Positions 1 through 6,112 of a DNA stretch of 7,736 bases are shown here, in pieces. How positions within the stretch are numbered: the first letter of the stretch is position 1; each line of letters starts with the position of its first letter. The notes under the pieces were generated by a model that was not told the DNA's origin, did not search any database, and worked only from the letters and a program-made list of their open reading frames with translations. This stretch comes from Chloroflexota bacterium (GTDB taxonomy: Bacteria; Chloroflexota; Dehalococcoidia; Dehalococcoidales; Fen-1064), in assembly GCA_026389745.1 (NCBI GenBank), contig JAPLHG010000035.1:1-7736 (forward strand). The letters are read 5' to 3'. Made by a program: the position numbers and the translations under genes.

Positions 1-43
1 CAATGGCAATTTGGAAGTTCTCTGGAAGCTGAGGGACCGCCAT
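1..43 (-). CDS. Possible 5' end of a hypothetical protein, cut by window edge
   Basis: A minus-strand reading frame with an ATG at 43-41 runs off the left edge, encoding MAVPQLPENFQIAI. The frame is open upstream to a TAG at 79-77, so other starts are possible. It has the same orientation as the gene pair to its right, and the spaced repeats at 80-177 would lie just upstream as possible control sites. No clear Shine-Dalgarno sequence precedes the ATG. The complementary plus-strand phase is also open from base 2 to a TAA at 83-85, so the coding strand is not settled. Fourteen codons are too few to recognise a family; this is a weak call. Confidence 0.2.
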   Translation of the reverse strand, partial: MAVPQLPENFQIAI

Positions 44-79
44 CCCGGTGATAGGATAGTGCCAATAATAAAGACACTA

Positions 80-102
80 CGGTAACAGTATTTATGAGGC
101 AA
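80..102. repeat. Spaced direct repeat, copy 1
   Basis: A 23-bp unit that starts CGGTAACAGT and ends TATGAGGCAA. It matches copy 2 (115-137) at 21 of 23 positions; the only differences are an AT/TA swap in the middle. The start-to-start distance is 35 bp. It lies in the non-coding gap beyond the stop of the formyltransferase gene. Confidence 0.8.
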
Positions 103-114
103 CCATTACCTCTT

Positions 115-137
115 CGGTAACAGTTATTATGAGGCAA
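115..137. repeat. Spaced direct repeat, copy 2
   Basis: A 23-bp unit, 21/23 identical to copy 1, with CGGTAACAGT at the left and TATGAGGCAA at the right. Between the copies, TTACC (106-110) and GGTAA (116-120) form a 5-bp inverted repeat with a 5-nt loop, so the left half of this unit is also part of a small dyad. Confidence 0.8.
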
Positions 138-160
138 TACGTATAGACGAAACACTGTGC

Positions 161-177
161 GTAATGATAATGAGGCA
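161..177. repeat. Degenerate third copy of the spaced repeat
   Basis: GTAA (161-164) followed by ATGAGGCA (170-177) repeats the two ends of the 23-bp unit but with three bases fewer between them. The right-hand ATGAGGCA motifs start at 94, 129 and 170, giving spacings of 35 and 41 bp. It is clearly related to the other two copies but shorter. Confidence 0.5.
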
Positions 178-195
178 GGGATTGTCCGTGGCTAT

Positions 196-1086
196 CTACT
201 TATATTCGTCAAGCCTGTACCCGTATTCCGGCATTTTCTTATCATCAACATAAACTACTCTGTCTTCCACTGCGACATGTCCCTGCGCGATTAAATCGTG
301 CACCGCAAACGGGTAAATTTCCCAATCGCCTTTCACTTTCAGGGCGTCCTGCAGACTTCCACAGATACGTGCCATCATTGCCAATAATTCTTCACCAGCT
401 TTTGTTTTGAGGGCATCATACGTTTTTATATTATGATTCACAGCAAAATCTGTTACTTTACTTAGCCCCTCCGATAATCCCGTGTTGCCTTTTGACTCCA
501 ATTCTTTTAACGCTTGTTTTATGTTAAGAGGTCTCGATTGCACCAACACAGGTCCCGTATCTTCCCCTTTATCGACGATAAACAGGGTTGACCTGATTGC
601 CGTATCTCCGGCTAAGATTGCCTTGGCGAGCGGGAGCCAGTACAAACCATCATAGCCTTTGGTCGTATCCCCAGGGTGAACATTCAGCATTCTGGGGTAG
701 TATCTGTCCACCATCCAGTCCGAAGTCCACTGGTCATAACCCGCCAGACAGATTAAATCAGGCTCTCTGCCGAGCTTGCTTTCGATTAATCGGGATACCT
801 CCTGTTCATACTGCAATCTTTCGGGACAGTTTCTTGGAACCATGCCCGCGCCATATTTCTTTCTGGCTTCCCTGAGATAAGGAACGTGGCTGAGTTCAAT
901 CATGTCATGTTTATTTTCCCTGGCAATGGCTACTCCACCGCAACCCGGTCTATTCGTGAAGACAAAATAATTGTGTGTAGGGTTTCTGGCGACTATCTCT
1001 CGATAATTGGTACCAGAACCAGACACGAAGCAAACGACGGTCATTCTTTCCCCGTATTTAACCGGGTCATAGACTAACTGCTTCAT
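196..1086 (-). CDS. PurN-like formyltransferase (phosphoribosylglycinamide formyltransferase family)
   Basis: A 296-aa cytosolic formyltransferase-fold protein, most like PurN, which transfers the formyl group of 10-formyl-tetrahydrofolate to GAR in purine synthesis. Seen: the N-terminal loop SGSGTN (residues 22-27, PurN SGNGSN), LAGY (114-117), the catalytic-type N135-x-H137 in LNVHPG, D176 in EDTGPV (the PurN LDGGPV aspartate), and a PurN-like tail ending near MPEYGY. It is longer than the roughly 210-aa E. coli PurN: about 15 extra N-terminal residues, and an insertion after the catalytic core (about 190-255). The frame is open up to an ATG at 1179, but that start would overlap the upstream hydrolase by 89 bp. 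ATG 1086 begins 4 nt after the hydrolase stop, suggesting coupled translation. ATG 1044 (residue 15) is preceded by GGGGAAAG and is an alternative start. The family call is firm; the exact substrate is inferred. Confidence 0.88.
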   Translation of the reverse strand: MKQLVYDPVKYGERMTVVCFVSGSGTNYREIVARNPTHNYFVFTNRPGCGGVAIARENKHDMIELSHVPYLREARKKYGAGMVPRNCPERLQYEQEVSRLIESKLGREPDLICLAGYDQWTSDWMVDRYYPRMLNVHPGDTTKGYDGLYWLPLAKAILAGDTAIRSTLFIVDKGEDTGPVLVQSRPLNIKQALKELESKGNTGLSEGLSKVTDFAVNHNIKTYDALKTKAGEELLAMMARICGSLQDALKVKGDWEIYPFAVHDLIAQGHVAVEDRVVYVDDKKMPEYGYRLDEYK

Positions 1087-1090
1087 AGAT

Positions 1091-1924
1091 TTACAAGTGG
1101 TGAGCGAGCCAATCTTCAATATCTGAGAAAACCTGTTGGTGCTCCGGGTCATTAAATATTTCGTGGTAAAAACCTTCATATAACTTCAGTTTTTTGTCCT
1201 TAGAACTGACACGTTCAAACAACATCTTACTGCCTTCTGGGTCGGATAAACGGTCGGCGGTGCCAAGCATAATTAGAATAGGCAAGGATATCTCTGACAT
1301 TTGGGCTGGCAATTTCTCTATTGTATTAAGAAGTTCAGCACCCAGACGAGCACTGATCTTACCACGGCACACCAGTGGGTCATTGACATAGGCATCAACT
1401 ACAGCCTTGTCCCGGCTGACAGTAGTGGCATCAAGGGCAGTAACACCCATTTTGGGCAGAAGAAAAGACAGCACTTTAGCCATTAGTTTGGTCAGGCTTG
1501 TGATACTGGCACCTGCCTTCAGGCCTGCTCCGGACAATATAAGCCCATCCAGTTCATTTTGGTGTTTGATAGCATAAGCAGTGGCGATGGTGCCTCCCAT
1601 ACTATGCCCGACCATAAAAACCTTCGTGCTTTCATGCTCGTGGCGAACCTTATCACAAAAAGTCTTCAGGTCATCAAGATAGTAAGAGAACCGCTCAACA
1701 TAGTTTCGCAAGCCTTCCGATTTCCCGTGACCCCGCAGGTCGAAGGTACAGATGGCATAGCCTCTGGGGACAAAGTAGTTCACCAGGTTTGAATAGCGTC
1801 CGCTGTGTTCTGCCAGACCATGAACAACCACTAACACTGCACAAGGAATACCATCCGGCAACCAGTACTGATAGTAGAGGCTAAGATTTTCACGTCCGAG
1901 AAATTTTCCTTCCGTATGTTGCAT
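1091..1924 (-). CDS. Alpha/beta hydrolase, monoacylglycerol lipase-like (Hydrolase_4 / S33)
   Basis: A 277-aa serine hydrolase of the Hydrolase_4 (PF12146-type) family, which includes monoacylglycerol lipases and lysophospholipases. Seen: the oxyanion motif HGLAEH at 35-40; FDLRGHGKSEG (61-71); the nucleophile elbow GHSMGG with S108; the acid D224 in GTADRLSDPEGS; and the catalytic H254 in YEGFYHE. A lid-like region lies at about 135-205 between the nucleophile and the acid. The length is typical and there is no signal peptide, so it is probably cytosolic. The start is fixed by a strong Shine-Dalgarno sequence, GGAGG (1935-1931), six bases before the ATG. It is the first gene of a pair with the PurN-like gene 4 nt downstream. 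The likely substrate is a monoacylglycerol or similar ester; homologues vary widely, so that part is inference. Confidence 0.94.
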   Translation of the reverse strand: MQHTEGKFLGRENLSLYYQYWLPDGIPCAVLVVVHGLAEHSGRYSNLVNYFVPRGYAICTFDLRGHGKSEGLRNYVERFSYYLDDLKTFCDKVRHEHESTKVFMVGHSMGGTIATAYAIKHQNELDGLILSGAGLKAGASITSLTKLMAKVLSFLLPKMGVTALDATTVSRDKAVVDAYVNDPLVCRGKISARLGAELLNTIEKLPAQMSEISLPILIMLGTADRLSDPEGSKMLFERVSSKDKKLKLYEGFYHEIFNDPEHQQVFSDIEDWLAHHL

Positions 1925-1977
1925 ACTACACCTCCATTATGTCAAGAGGTCGAGTGTGCTACCAACACTGTGGCTAT

Positions 1978-2006
1978 ACTTTAGCAGTTATTTTGACAAG
2001 TATCAA
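1978..2006 (-). promoter_or_regulatory. Possible promoter of the hydrolase/formyltransferase pair
   Basis: On the minus strand a -35-like TTGATA (2006-2001) is separated by 17 bp from a -10-like TAAAGT (1983-1978). Transcription would start near 1971, giving a leader of about 45 nt before the ATG at 1924. The match is 5/6 and 4/6 to the sigma-70 consensus. The 128-bp gap after the phosphoesterase gene and the strong ribosome binding site are consistent with a separate transcription unit. Confidence 0.4.
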
Positions 2007-2052
2007 CACCCTATACTCATCCACCGGACTGGTGACAGTTTTATTCGCAGAT

Positions 2053-3447
2053 TCAACGCTTTGGTATTACGAAGCTATTCAACTCGCTGTAATTGGAGTC
2101 GCGAAAGACAAGGCTGGCCTCTGAACCATCAACCGTAACATCAACAAAGGCATAAGCTTTAACCGAGTACCATACACTTTCCGGAGATACAGATTCCCGC
2201 TCCGGTTCAAGCGGATGTCCAAAAGCGCCACAGACAATGTATGTCACCCCTTCTTTCTGAAGCAATTCCAATTGGTGAGCATGCCCGGAAAACACCATGT
2301 CCACGCCGTATTTTTCAAACAAAGGAGTTAATTTCTGAATTGTTTCCGGGTTATCATACCATCGCCAACCATTACTGATTGACCCGGAGGCATAGTAGAA
2401 CCCGTGCCCCATCACAATTGTCCAGTCCTCTGATGGGATGCTTGTCAGTTGTTTCTCCAGCCAGGCACTTTGCTCGCGGGTATAGCTCTCGGCGCTCCAT
2501 TCAAGGTCAATCACCAGAAAATGAACTCTGCCAACGTCAATCCGCTGCCAGAGTCTTGTACCTGTCTGAAGCTCCATCCCAATAGGATAGCAATACGCTT
2601 CGTAGCGTTTCAACCCACCTAAAAGAGTGTCATGATTACCCGCCGCATATTTCGTCGGAATAGCCGACGTGGTGGGTGACAGAGCTTGAAACGCCTCCTG
2701 CCATTGGCTATCTTTAAAACCATAATCAACGAGGTCACCTAATGAGAAGAGCATATTAAAGCTATTTGCCGGGTCTGCGATATACTGAAGCATTTTAGAG
2801 GACCGGTCATTATGACTCGTGGTATCGCCGAAGTGCGCATCGCTGAAAACCGCAAACCGGAGAGGTTGTCCATTAGTCGGCGGAGTTTTGAAATGATAGG
2901 CCTGACCTTCGTTGACCTGGTACCAGTAGTCAGTATCTGGTTCTAAATTGCTTAGCATGAAAACATGTTGTTTTGACGGTTTTTCTTCACTGAGCGTCAC
3001 ACTGGCACTTTCCGAACCCCACTTAACCGTATTAATTGTGAGTTTAGCAGTATTGAAAGTAACTGCCATATTTGGCACATCGTTTGTTCCCGTACCATCC
3101 GCAACCAGTAGCTGTGGCGATTCAGCCGCCGTGAGTGAACCAGGAACGACACCGACGTAAACAAAGGCAAGGAGGGGAATGACTATTCCCAGCAACGTCA
3201 TAATGCGCACGACACAGGATAAGAAACGAATGCCGCCGGCTCGTCTTTTTAACAGCAACCTTCTTTCCAGTATGGCAAGGATAAGTAAGACAATACTAAA
3301 CAGGGCTAAAACGATAAATGCCAGATGGAATGTCCCGTTGACGCGGAAAAGTCCAATCGTTCCGTGCTGGCTGAAAGCCCAAGCTAAAAATCCAAAGAGC
3401 AGAGCTGAGGCAAATACTGCAAGCCAAAGGAAAATTAACTTTTTCAT
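2053..3447 (-). CDS. Membrane-anchored calcineurin-like metallophosphoesterase
   Basis: A 464-aa protein with three predicted N-terminal TM segments (about 5-26, 40-60, 79-101). Next comes a beta-rich fibronectin-III / purple-acid-phosphatase-N-like module (about 110-190; the YWYQV turn and LEPDTDY are typical), then a calcineurin-type catalytic domain (about 195-420). The dinuclear metal motifs are complete: D203-A-H205, G237-D238-LV-D241, G270-N271-H272-D273, G347-H348 and G388-H389-A390-H391. It should therefore be an active phosphomono- or diesterase. With an odd number of TM segments and a short basic N-terminus, the catalytic part could face outward, but topology is not certain. The ATG shares one base with the TGA of the transporter upstream (TGATG), so the two are probably translationally coupled. 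Its substrate is unknown; a lipid phosphate or nucleotide is possible. The family call is firm. Confidence 0.93.
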   Translation of the reverse strand: MKKLIFLWLAVFASALLFGFLAWAFSQHGTIGLFRVNGTFHLAFIVLALFSIVLLILAILERRLLLKRRAGGIRFLSCVVRIMTLLGIVIPLLAFVYVGVVPGSLTAAESPQLLVADGTGTNDVPNMAVTFNTAKLTINTVKWGSESASVTLSEEKPSKQHVFMLSNLEPDTDYWYQVNEGQAYHFKTPPTNGQPLRFAVFSDAHFGDTTSHNDRSSKMLQYIADPANSFNMLFSLGDLVDYGFKDSQWQEAFQALSPTTSAIPTKYAAGNHDTLLGGLKRYEAYCYPIGMELQTGTRLWQRIDVGRVHFLVIDLEWSAESYTREQSAWLEKQLTSIPSEDWTIVMGHGFYYASGSISNGWRWYDNPETIQKLTPLFEKYGVDMVFSGHAHQLELLQKEGVTYIVCGAFGHPLEPERESVSPESVWYSVKAYAFVDVTVDGSEASLVFRDSNYSELNSFVIPKR

Positions 3448-5084
3448 CAGCTACTACTCTTCAGCTTTCCATTGGTCGAAGTACTCGTCAGGACGTGCTG
3501 TTTACGCAAGGGGATTTCCTTGAGGAAAAGGTTAACAACAAAAGCGATAATTACAATGAACAAACAAACCAAAAAAACCTTTGAGATAGCAGAGCTTAGC
3601 GATTGCCGTAACACCTGCAATAACTGGTCGAAAAGTCCCGCTCCTTGGGGCCCTAAAGTATCTTTTAATTGCGTTTGTGCTTGCACACTGACCAGTACCT
3701 GCGGATTATGCGCCATAGAAGCGAGCTGGTCAGCAGGCACCACTGCTTTTACTGCCGCAGGAAGGTCGTTAAGGAATGCAGTGGCAAAGCGGTTGTTCAA
3801 TACCGAACCGAAAATAGCCAAACCCACAGAGCCGCCGACAGAACGGAAGAAAGCGGCGGCGGAAGTTGATACTCCGAGAACATTATAGGATGATGCATTC
3901 TGAACAGCAATAGTATAGAGTGGCATAATGATACCCAGTCCAAAGCCAGTAATAACTACGTTAATGATAGCCTGTGCATAGCTGGTTTGAGGTGTCATTC
4001 CGGATAATAGTCCCACGCCAATGACCATAATCCCTAAGCCAAAGATACCCTGTATCCGATAATGCCCCCCAGCGCGTGATAACAATTGTCCCGAGATAAA
4101 ACTGCCAGCGACATTACTCAGCATCATCGGAGTCAGGAAACCACCGCTTGTAGTTGCCGTCGCCCCCAACACACCCTGAAAAAAGAGCGGGACAAAAGTG
4201 ATGCTAGCAAACATGCCAAAGGCACTCAAAAAAGAAACCACTAATGAGATAGACATAATCCTGTTTGTAAACAGCCATAAAGGAATGATGGGCTCTTTAG
4301 CCCGGCTTTCTACAAAAAGGAAAAGGGCTATCATAACCATGGAAAAGGCAAACAGACCGATAATTTGAGGTGAATTCCAGAGATATTCGGTGCCGCCCCA
4401 TGACAACGCCAGCATGAGAGGTACTACTGCCAGTATCAATGTACCCAGACCCCAATAATCAATCTGGTGCTTTAAAGTATCCGGTTTGATATTGGGGAAA
4501 AAGAAGATGAAGAGTGAAATAATGAGTATTCCGATGGGAATATTAACGAAGAAGACCCAGTGCCACGAAATTGTATCGGTGATGAAACCTCCCAGTGTTG
4601 GACCGATAATGGACGATAGACCGAATACAGCGCTCATAAGACCTTGATACTTGCCGCGTTCTGCCGGCGGGAAAAGGTCGCCAATCACCGTGAAGGCATT
4701 AGCCATCATCATACCGGCGCCAATGCCCTGAAGACCACGCCACACAATAATCAGTATCATTGTGCTGCTAAGACCACACGAAAGGGACGAAAGTGTGAAA
4801 ATTATCAGGCCGGTAATATAGAAATACCTGCGACCGTACATATCGGTTAACTTACCCGTGATGGGTATTGCGACTGCTGAGGTAATAATGTAGATTGTCG
4901 TTATCCATGTGTACTGACTAAAACCACCCAAGTCGCTGATGATATGCGGCATCGCAGTAGCAACAATTGTCTGGTCCAGCGAACTCATAAACATTGCTAG
5001 CAGGACGCCGATCAGGGTGATAATCAATTGACGCCGCGGCAGTGAGCGCATCCCCATGGTCCCACTAGCAGTTCCTGAAGACAT
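3447..5084 (-). CDS. MFS drug efflux transporter, DHA2 (EmrB/QacA) family, 14 TM
   Basis: A 545-aa inner-membrane proton-coupled exporter. Seen: motif D1 with D37 (LDQTIVATAMPHI, 36-48); motif A GKLTDMYGRR (77-86); motif B with R116 in WRGLQGIGAG; motif C GPTLGG (161-166), followed by W-H-W-VFFVNIP (174-183). The length and the continuous run of hydrophobic segments fit the 14-TM DHA2 group. A polar stretch of about 70 residues (about 432-502) forms the usual large external loop before TM14 (503-521), and a basic, Ser/Thr-rich tail ends the protein. The start at 5084 is supported by GGAG (5095-5092), seven bases upstream. It heads an operon with the phosphoesterase and is divergent from the 87-aa membrane protein. 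No adaptor (EmrA-type) gene is present, fitting a pump that works alone. The substrate cannot be read from sequence. Confidence 0.95.
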   Translation of the reverse strand: MSSGTASGTMGMRSLPRRQLIITLIGVLLAMFMSSLDQTIVATAMPHIISDLGGFSQYTWITTIYIITSAVAIPITGKLTDMYGRRYFYITGLIIFTLSSLSCGLSSTMILIIVWRGLQGIGAGMMMANAFTVIGDLFPPAERGKYQGLMSAVFGLSSIIGPTLGGFITDTISWHWVFFVNIPIGILIISLFIFFFPNIKPDTLKHQIDYWGLGTLILAVVPLMLALSWGGTEYLWNSPQIIGLFAFSMVMIALFLFVESRAKEPIIPLWLFTNRIMSISLVVSFLSAFGMFASITFVPLFFQGVLGATATTSGGFLTPMMLSNVAGSFISGQLLSRAGGHYRIQGIFGLGIMVIGVGLLSGMTPQTSYAQAIINVVITGFGLGIIMPLYTIAVQNASSYNVLGVSTSAAAFFRSVGGSVGLAIFGSVLNNRFATAFLNDLPAAVKAVVPADQLASMAHNPQVLVSVQAQTQLKDTLGPQGAGLFDQLLQVLRQSLSSAISKVFLVCLFIVIIAFVVNLFLKEIPLRKQHVLTSTSTNGKLKSSS

Positions 5085-5128
5085 TCAATTTCTCCGCACC
5101 ACAGTATCCTACTGTGTAATTCATATAA

Positions 5129-5139
5129 GAACTATAATG
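5129..5139. repeat. Direct repeat GAACTATAATG, left copy
   Basis: Perfect 11-bp copy of the sequence at 5198-5208, with starts 69 bp apart. Here it covers the minus-strand -10 box (CATTAT on the minus strand, 5139-5134). In the right copy it supplies the plus-strand TATAAT. It could be part of a shared operator. Confidence 0.6.
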
Positions 5140-5162
5140 ACGATACATAATCAGGCTGTCAA
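5134..5162 (-). promoter_or_regulatory. Promoter of the efflux pump / phosphoesterase operon
   Basis: On the minus strand a perfect TTGACA (5162-5157) is followed after 17 bp by CATTAT (5139-5134; 4/6 to TATAAT). Transcription would start near 5127, about 43 nt before the pump ATG at 5084. The -35 box lies inside the left arm of the 9-bp inverted repeat, so a protein bound there would block it. Confidence 0.6.
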
Positions 5163-5185
5163 GGAAGGCAGACAGTCTTGACAGC
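5155..5185. promoter_or_regulatory. Inverted repeat, probable operator between divergent promoters
   Basis: GCTGTCAAG (5155-5163) and CTTGACAGC (5177-5185) form a perfect 9-bp inverted repeat with a 13-bp spacer. Additional half sites GACAG lie at 5171-5175 and 5192-5196. Each arm contains the TTGACA box of one of the two divergent promoters. Such placement is typical of a TetR- or MarR-type repressor site next to a drug pump, but no regulator gene is in the window. The symmetry is seen directly; the operator role is inferred. Confidence 0.55.
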
Positions 5186-5207
5186 TTGGTAGACAGCGAA
5201 CTATAAT
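5178..5207 (+). promoter_or_regulatory. Near-consensus sigma-70 promoter of the 87-aa membrane protein gene
   Basis: Perfect TTGACA (5178-5183) and perfect TATAAT (5202-5207) separated by 18 bp. Transcription would start near 5214, leaving a leader of about 75 nt to the ATG at 5289. This is the strongest promoter match in the window. It shares its -35 region with the inverted repeat at 5155-5185, so it was probably selected to be strong but repressible. Confidence 0.75.
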
Positions 5208-5208
5208 G
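5198..5208. repeat. Direct repeat GAACTATAATG, right copy
   Basis: Second perfect copy of the 11-bp sequence at 5129-5139. It contains the -10 box of the rightward promoter. Only this copy has a properly spaced TTGACA upstream on the plus strand. Confidence 0.6.
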
Positions 5209-5288
5209 CCTGCATGAGCAACGATTTATCAATCAACTCGGCGGAATTCCTAGCATACTAAGGAACCTTATCAGGAGCGCAGCTACTA

Positions 5289-5552
5289 ATGCCCTCTAAA
5301 AATAAAATCAGTATCGCCAGCCGGATAAAAGCCATCATCATCATCGTGGTTGGCGTCATTCTTTTTGTACTAGGCATCGGGATGTGGGTAAGCCCTGAAG
5401 TCAACTGGGATAGTTTTATAGGAGCATGGTCTTTACTGGGAGTCGAGTTTACCCGCTTGAAGGATGACCCTTTCGCCGTACTCGGTATACTTGTAATAAT
5501 TGCCGCAGTTCTCATTGCCTATCATGGTATCAAACGTCTCGTCAAGGGTTAG
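5289..5552 (+). CDS. Small two-TM membrane protein, function unknown
   Basis: An 87-aa protein not recognised as a named family. A basic N-terminus (K4, K6, R12, K14) precedes TM1 (about 15-34, rich in I/V/G). An acidic, Trp-containing loop follows (about 35-60: W40, W47, E53, D59, D60), then TM2 (about 62-78) and a basic end (K82, R83, K86). By the positive-inside rule both ends should be cytoplasmic and the loop external. The ATG is preceded by AGGAG (5273-5277) at an 11-nt spacing, and a near-perfect promoter lies 75-110 bp upstream. It is divergent from the efflux pump and shares its control region, so it may act in the same stress response. An antisense frame on the other strand is open too, but it lacks such signals. 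Confidence 0.65.
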   Translation: MPSKNKISIASRIKAIIIIVVGVILFVLGIGMWVSPEVNWDSFIGAWSLLGVEFTRLKDDPFAVLGILVIIAAVLIAYHGIKRLVKG

Positions 5553-5753
5553 CCAAGCAACTCCGAAGCCAATGATTACGTGGTCAAACCTTTCAGTAAT
5601 ATTGAACTCATTACCAGGGTGGAAACTGCGATACGGCACACCAGCACTGGTGTTTCGAAAACTGGTTAAGCCCCGCTGCCTACCCAAAATCCTCTGGCAA
5701 TAGATAGCATCAGTAACATCATCAAACCGAGAGACAGACTCTTAAAAATTATC
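5553..5753. other. Gene-poor convergent gap with a 16-bp dyad
   Basis: The stretch between the 87-aa gene and the convergent 81-aa frame. Short frames exist on both strands (plus to 5703, minus from a TTG at 5687), but they overlap the 87-aa gene and lack a good start or ribosome binding site. I call none of them. The one clear structure is ACACCAG (5638-5644) and CTGGTGT (5647-5653), 7-bp arms around CA, with no T-run after it on either strand. No obvious intrinsic terminator was seen although two genes converge here. Confidence 0.4.
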
Positions 5754-5999
5754 CTAGGTGTAAACAGCTATCACCACAGCATCTTTAGTATTGTATTCAT
5801 CAAAGAAGGCCGCTACCAATTTCATCCCCACTGTCATTTCCACGATGGGTAGGTTGCGAGCTACTACCACTCCTTCAAGATAAATCTTATGACTGCCTGC
5901 AATTTCAATCGTAGCAGCATAGCTATCGGAATCAAAACTCCTCAATATCGCTTTCTTTAGACTCACTACACATCGTAAACTGAATCTTAATAGTGCCAT
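5754..5999 (-). CDS. Hypothetical 81-aa protein, possibly a small beta-barrel
   Basis: Not recognised as a named family. After an N-terminal stretch (MALLRF...), residues about 27-81 alternate polar and hydrophobic residues as in a beta-rich fold (ATIEIAGSHKIYLEGV, then VVARNLPIVEMTVG, KLVAAFFDEY, KDAVVIAVY). This would fit a small OB-like barrel, which is inference. It looks more like protein than the other frames of this gap. The ATG is the first possible start after an in-frame TAG at 6017-6015; no Shine-Dalgarno sequence is visible. It is convergent with the 87-aa gene and divergent from the TIGR00725/enolase operon. It may be a real conserved orphan or a chance frame; moderately unsure. 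Confidence 0.5.
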   Translation of the reverse strand: MALLRFSLRCVVSLKKAILRSFDSDSYAATIEIAGSHKIYLEGVVVARNLPIVEMTVGMKLVAAFFDEYNTKDAVVIAVYT

Positions 6000-6060
6000 A
6001 TGAGTACAATTGTTCTATTTTAGTCAACATAGTTTTGTCATTCCGCAAATACACTACCGC

Positions 6061-6083
6061 CAAAAAACACAGATCGTTTTTTG
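6061..6083. repeat. AT-rich inverted repeat in the divergent gap
   Basis: CAAAAAAC (6061-6068) and GTTTTTTG (6076-6083) form perfect 8-bp arms with a 7-nt spacer. It sits 50 bp upstream of the TIGR00725 start, between divergent frames, so it is unlikely to be a terminator. It could be an operator or a curved upstream element. Confidence 0.5.
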
Positions 6084-6112
6084 AACCCATTCCTTACGAA
6101 TACGATAAATGC

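Noticed and set aside
80..177. CRISPR-like array at the left edge
   Set aside because: Only two good copies and one shortened copy, with gaps of about 12 and 23 bp, too short and too uneven for spacers, and no cas genes in the window.
1087..1179. Extended N-terminus of the formyltransferase from the ATG at 1179
   Set aside because: These 31 codons lie inside the end of the hydrolase gene in another frame; the residues match no formyltransferase N-terminus, and ATG 1086 fits the gene junction.
1937..1942. Minus-strand TTGACA just before the hydrolase RBS
   Set aside because: The matching -10 would fall at or after the start codon, so it cannot serve this gene.
1994..2017. Plus-strand TTGACA (1994-1999) with TATACT (2012-2017)
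   Set aside because: The spacer is only 12 bp and there is no convincing plus-strand gene downstream.
2022..2044. Plus-strand hairpin CACC-GGACT-GGTG followed by a short T stretch
   Set aside because: A 4-bp stem is too weak for an intrinsic terminator and no plus-strand gene ends here.
3472..3888. 138-aa plus-strand frame opposite the transporter
   Set aside because: Shadow of the DHA2 transporter gene, whose motifs and length are unambiguous; the plus-strand product is Cys/Thr-rich with no motif.
5133..5138. Plus-strand TATAAT in the left GAACTATAATG copy as a second rightward promoter
   Set aside because: No TTGACA-like box lies 16-18 bp upstream on the plus strand; the matching minus-strand promoter explains the site better.
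5258..5515. 85-aa minus-strand frame opposite the 87-aa membrane protein
   Set aside because: It has Met/Thr/Ser-rich low-complexity composition (TTMMMMAF), no ribosome binding site, and lies almost fully antisense to a gene with a good promoter and RBS.
5433..5703. Overlapping plus and minus frames in the gap (5500-5703 plus; 5687-5433 minus)
   Set aside because: Both run into the 87-aa gene. The minus frame needs a TTG start, and neither has a Shine-Dalgarno sequence or a recognisable motif.
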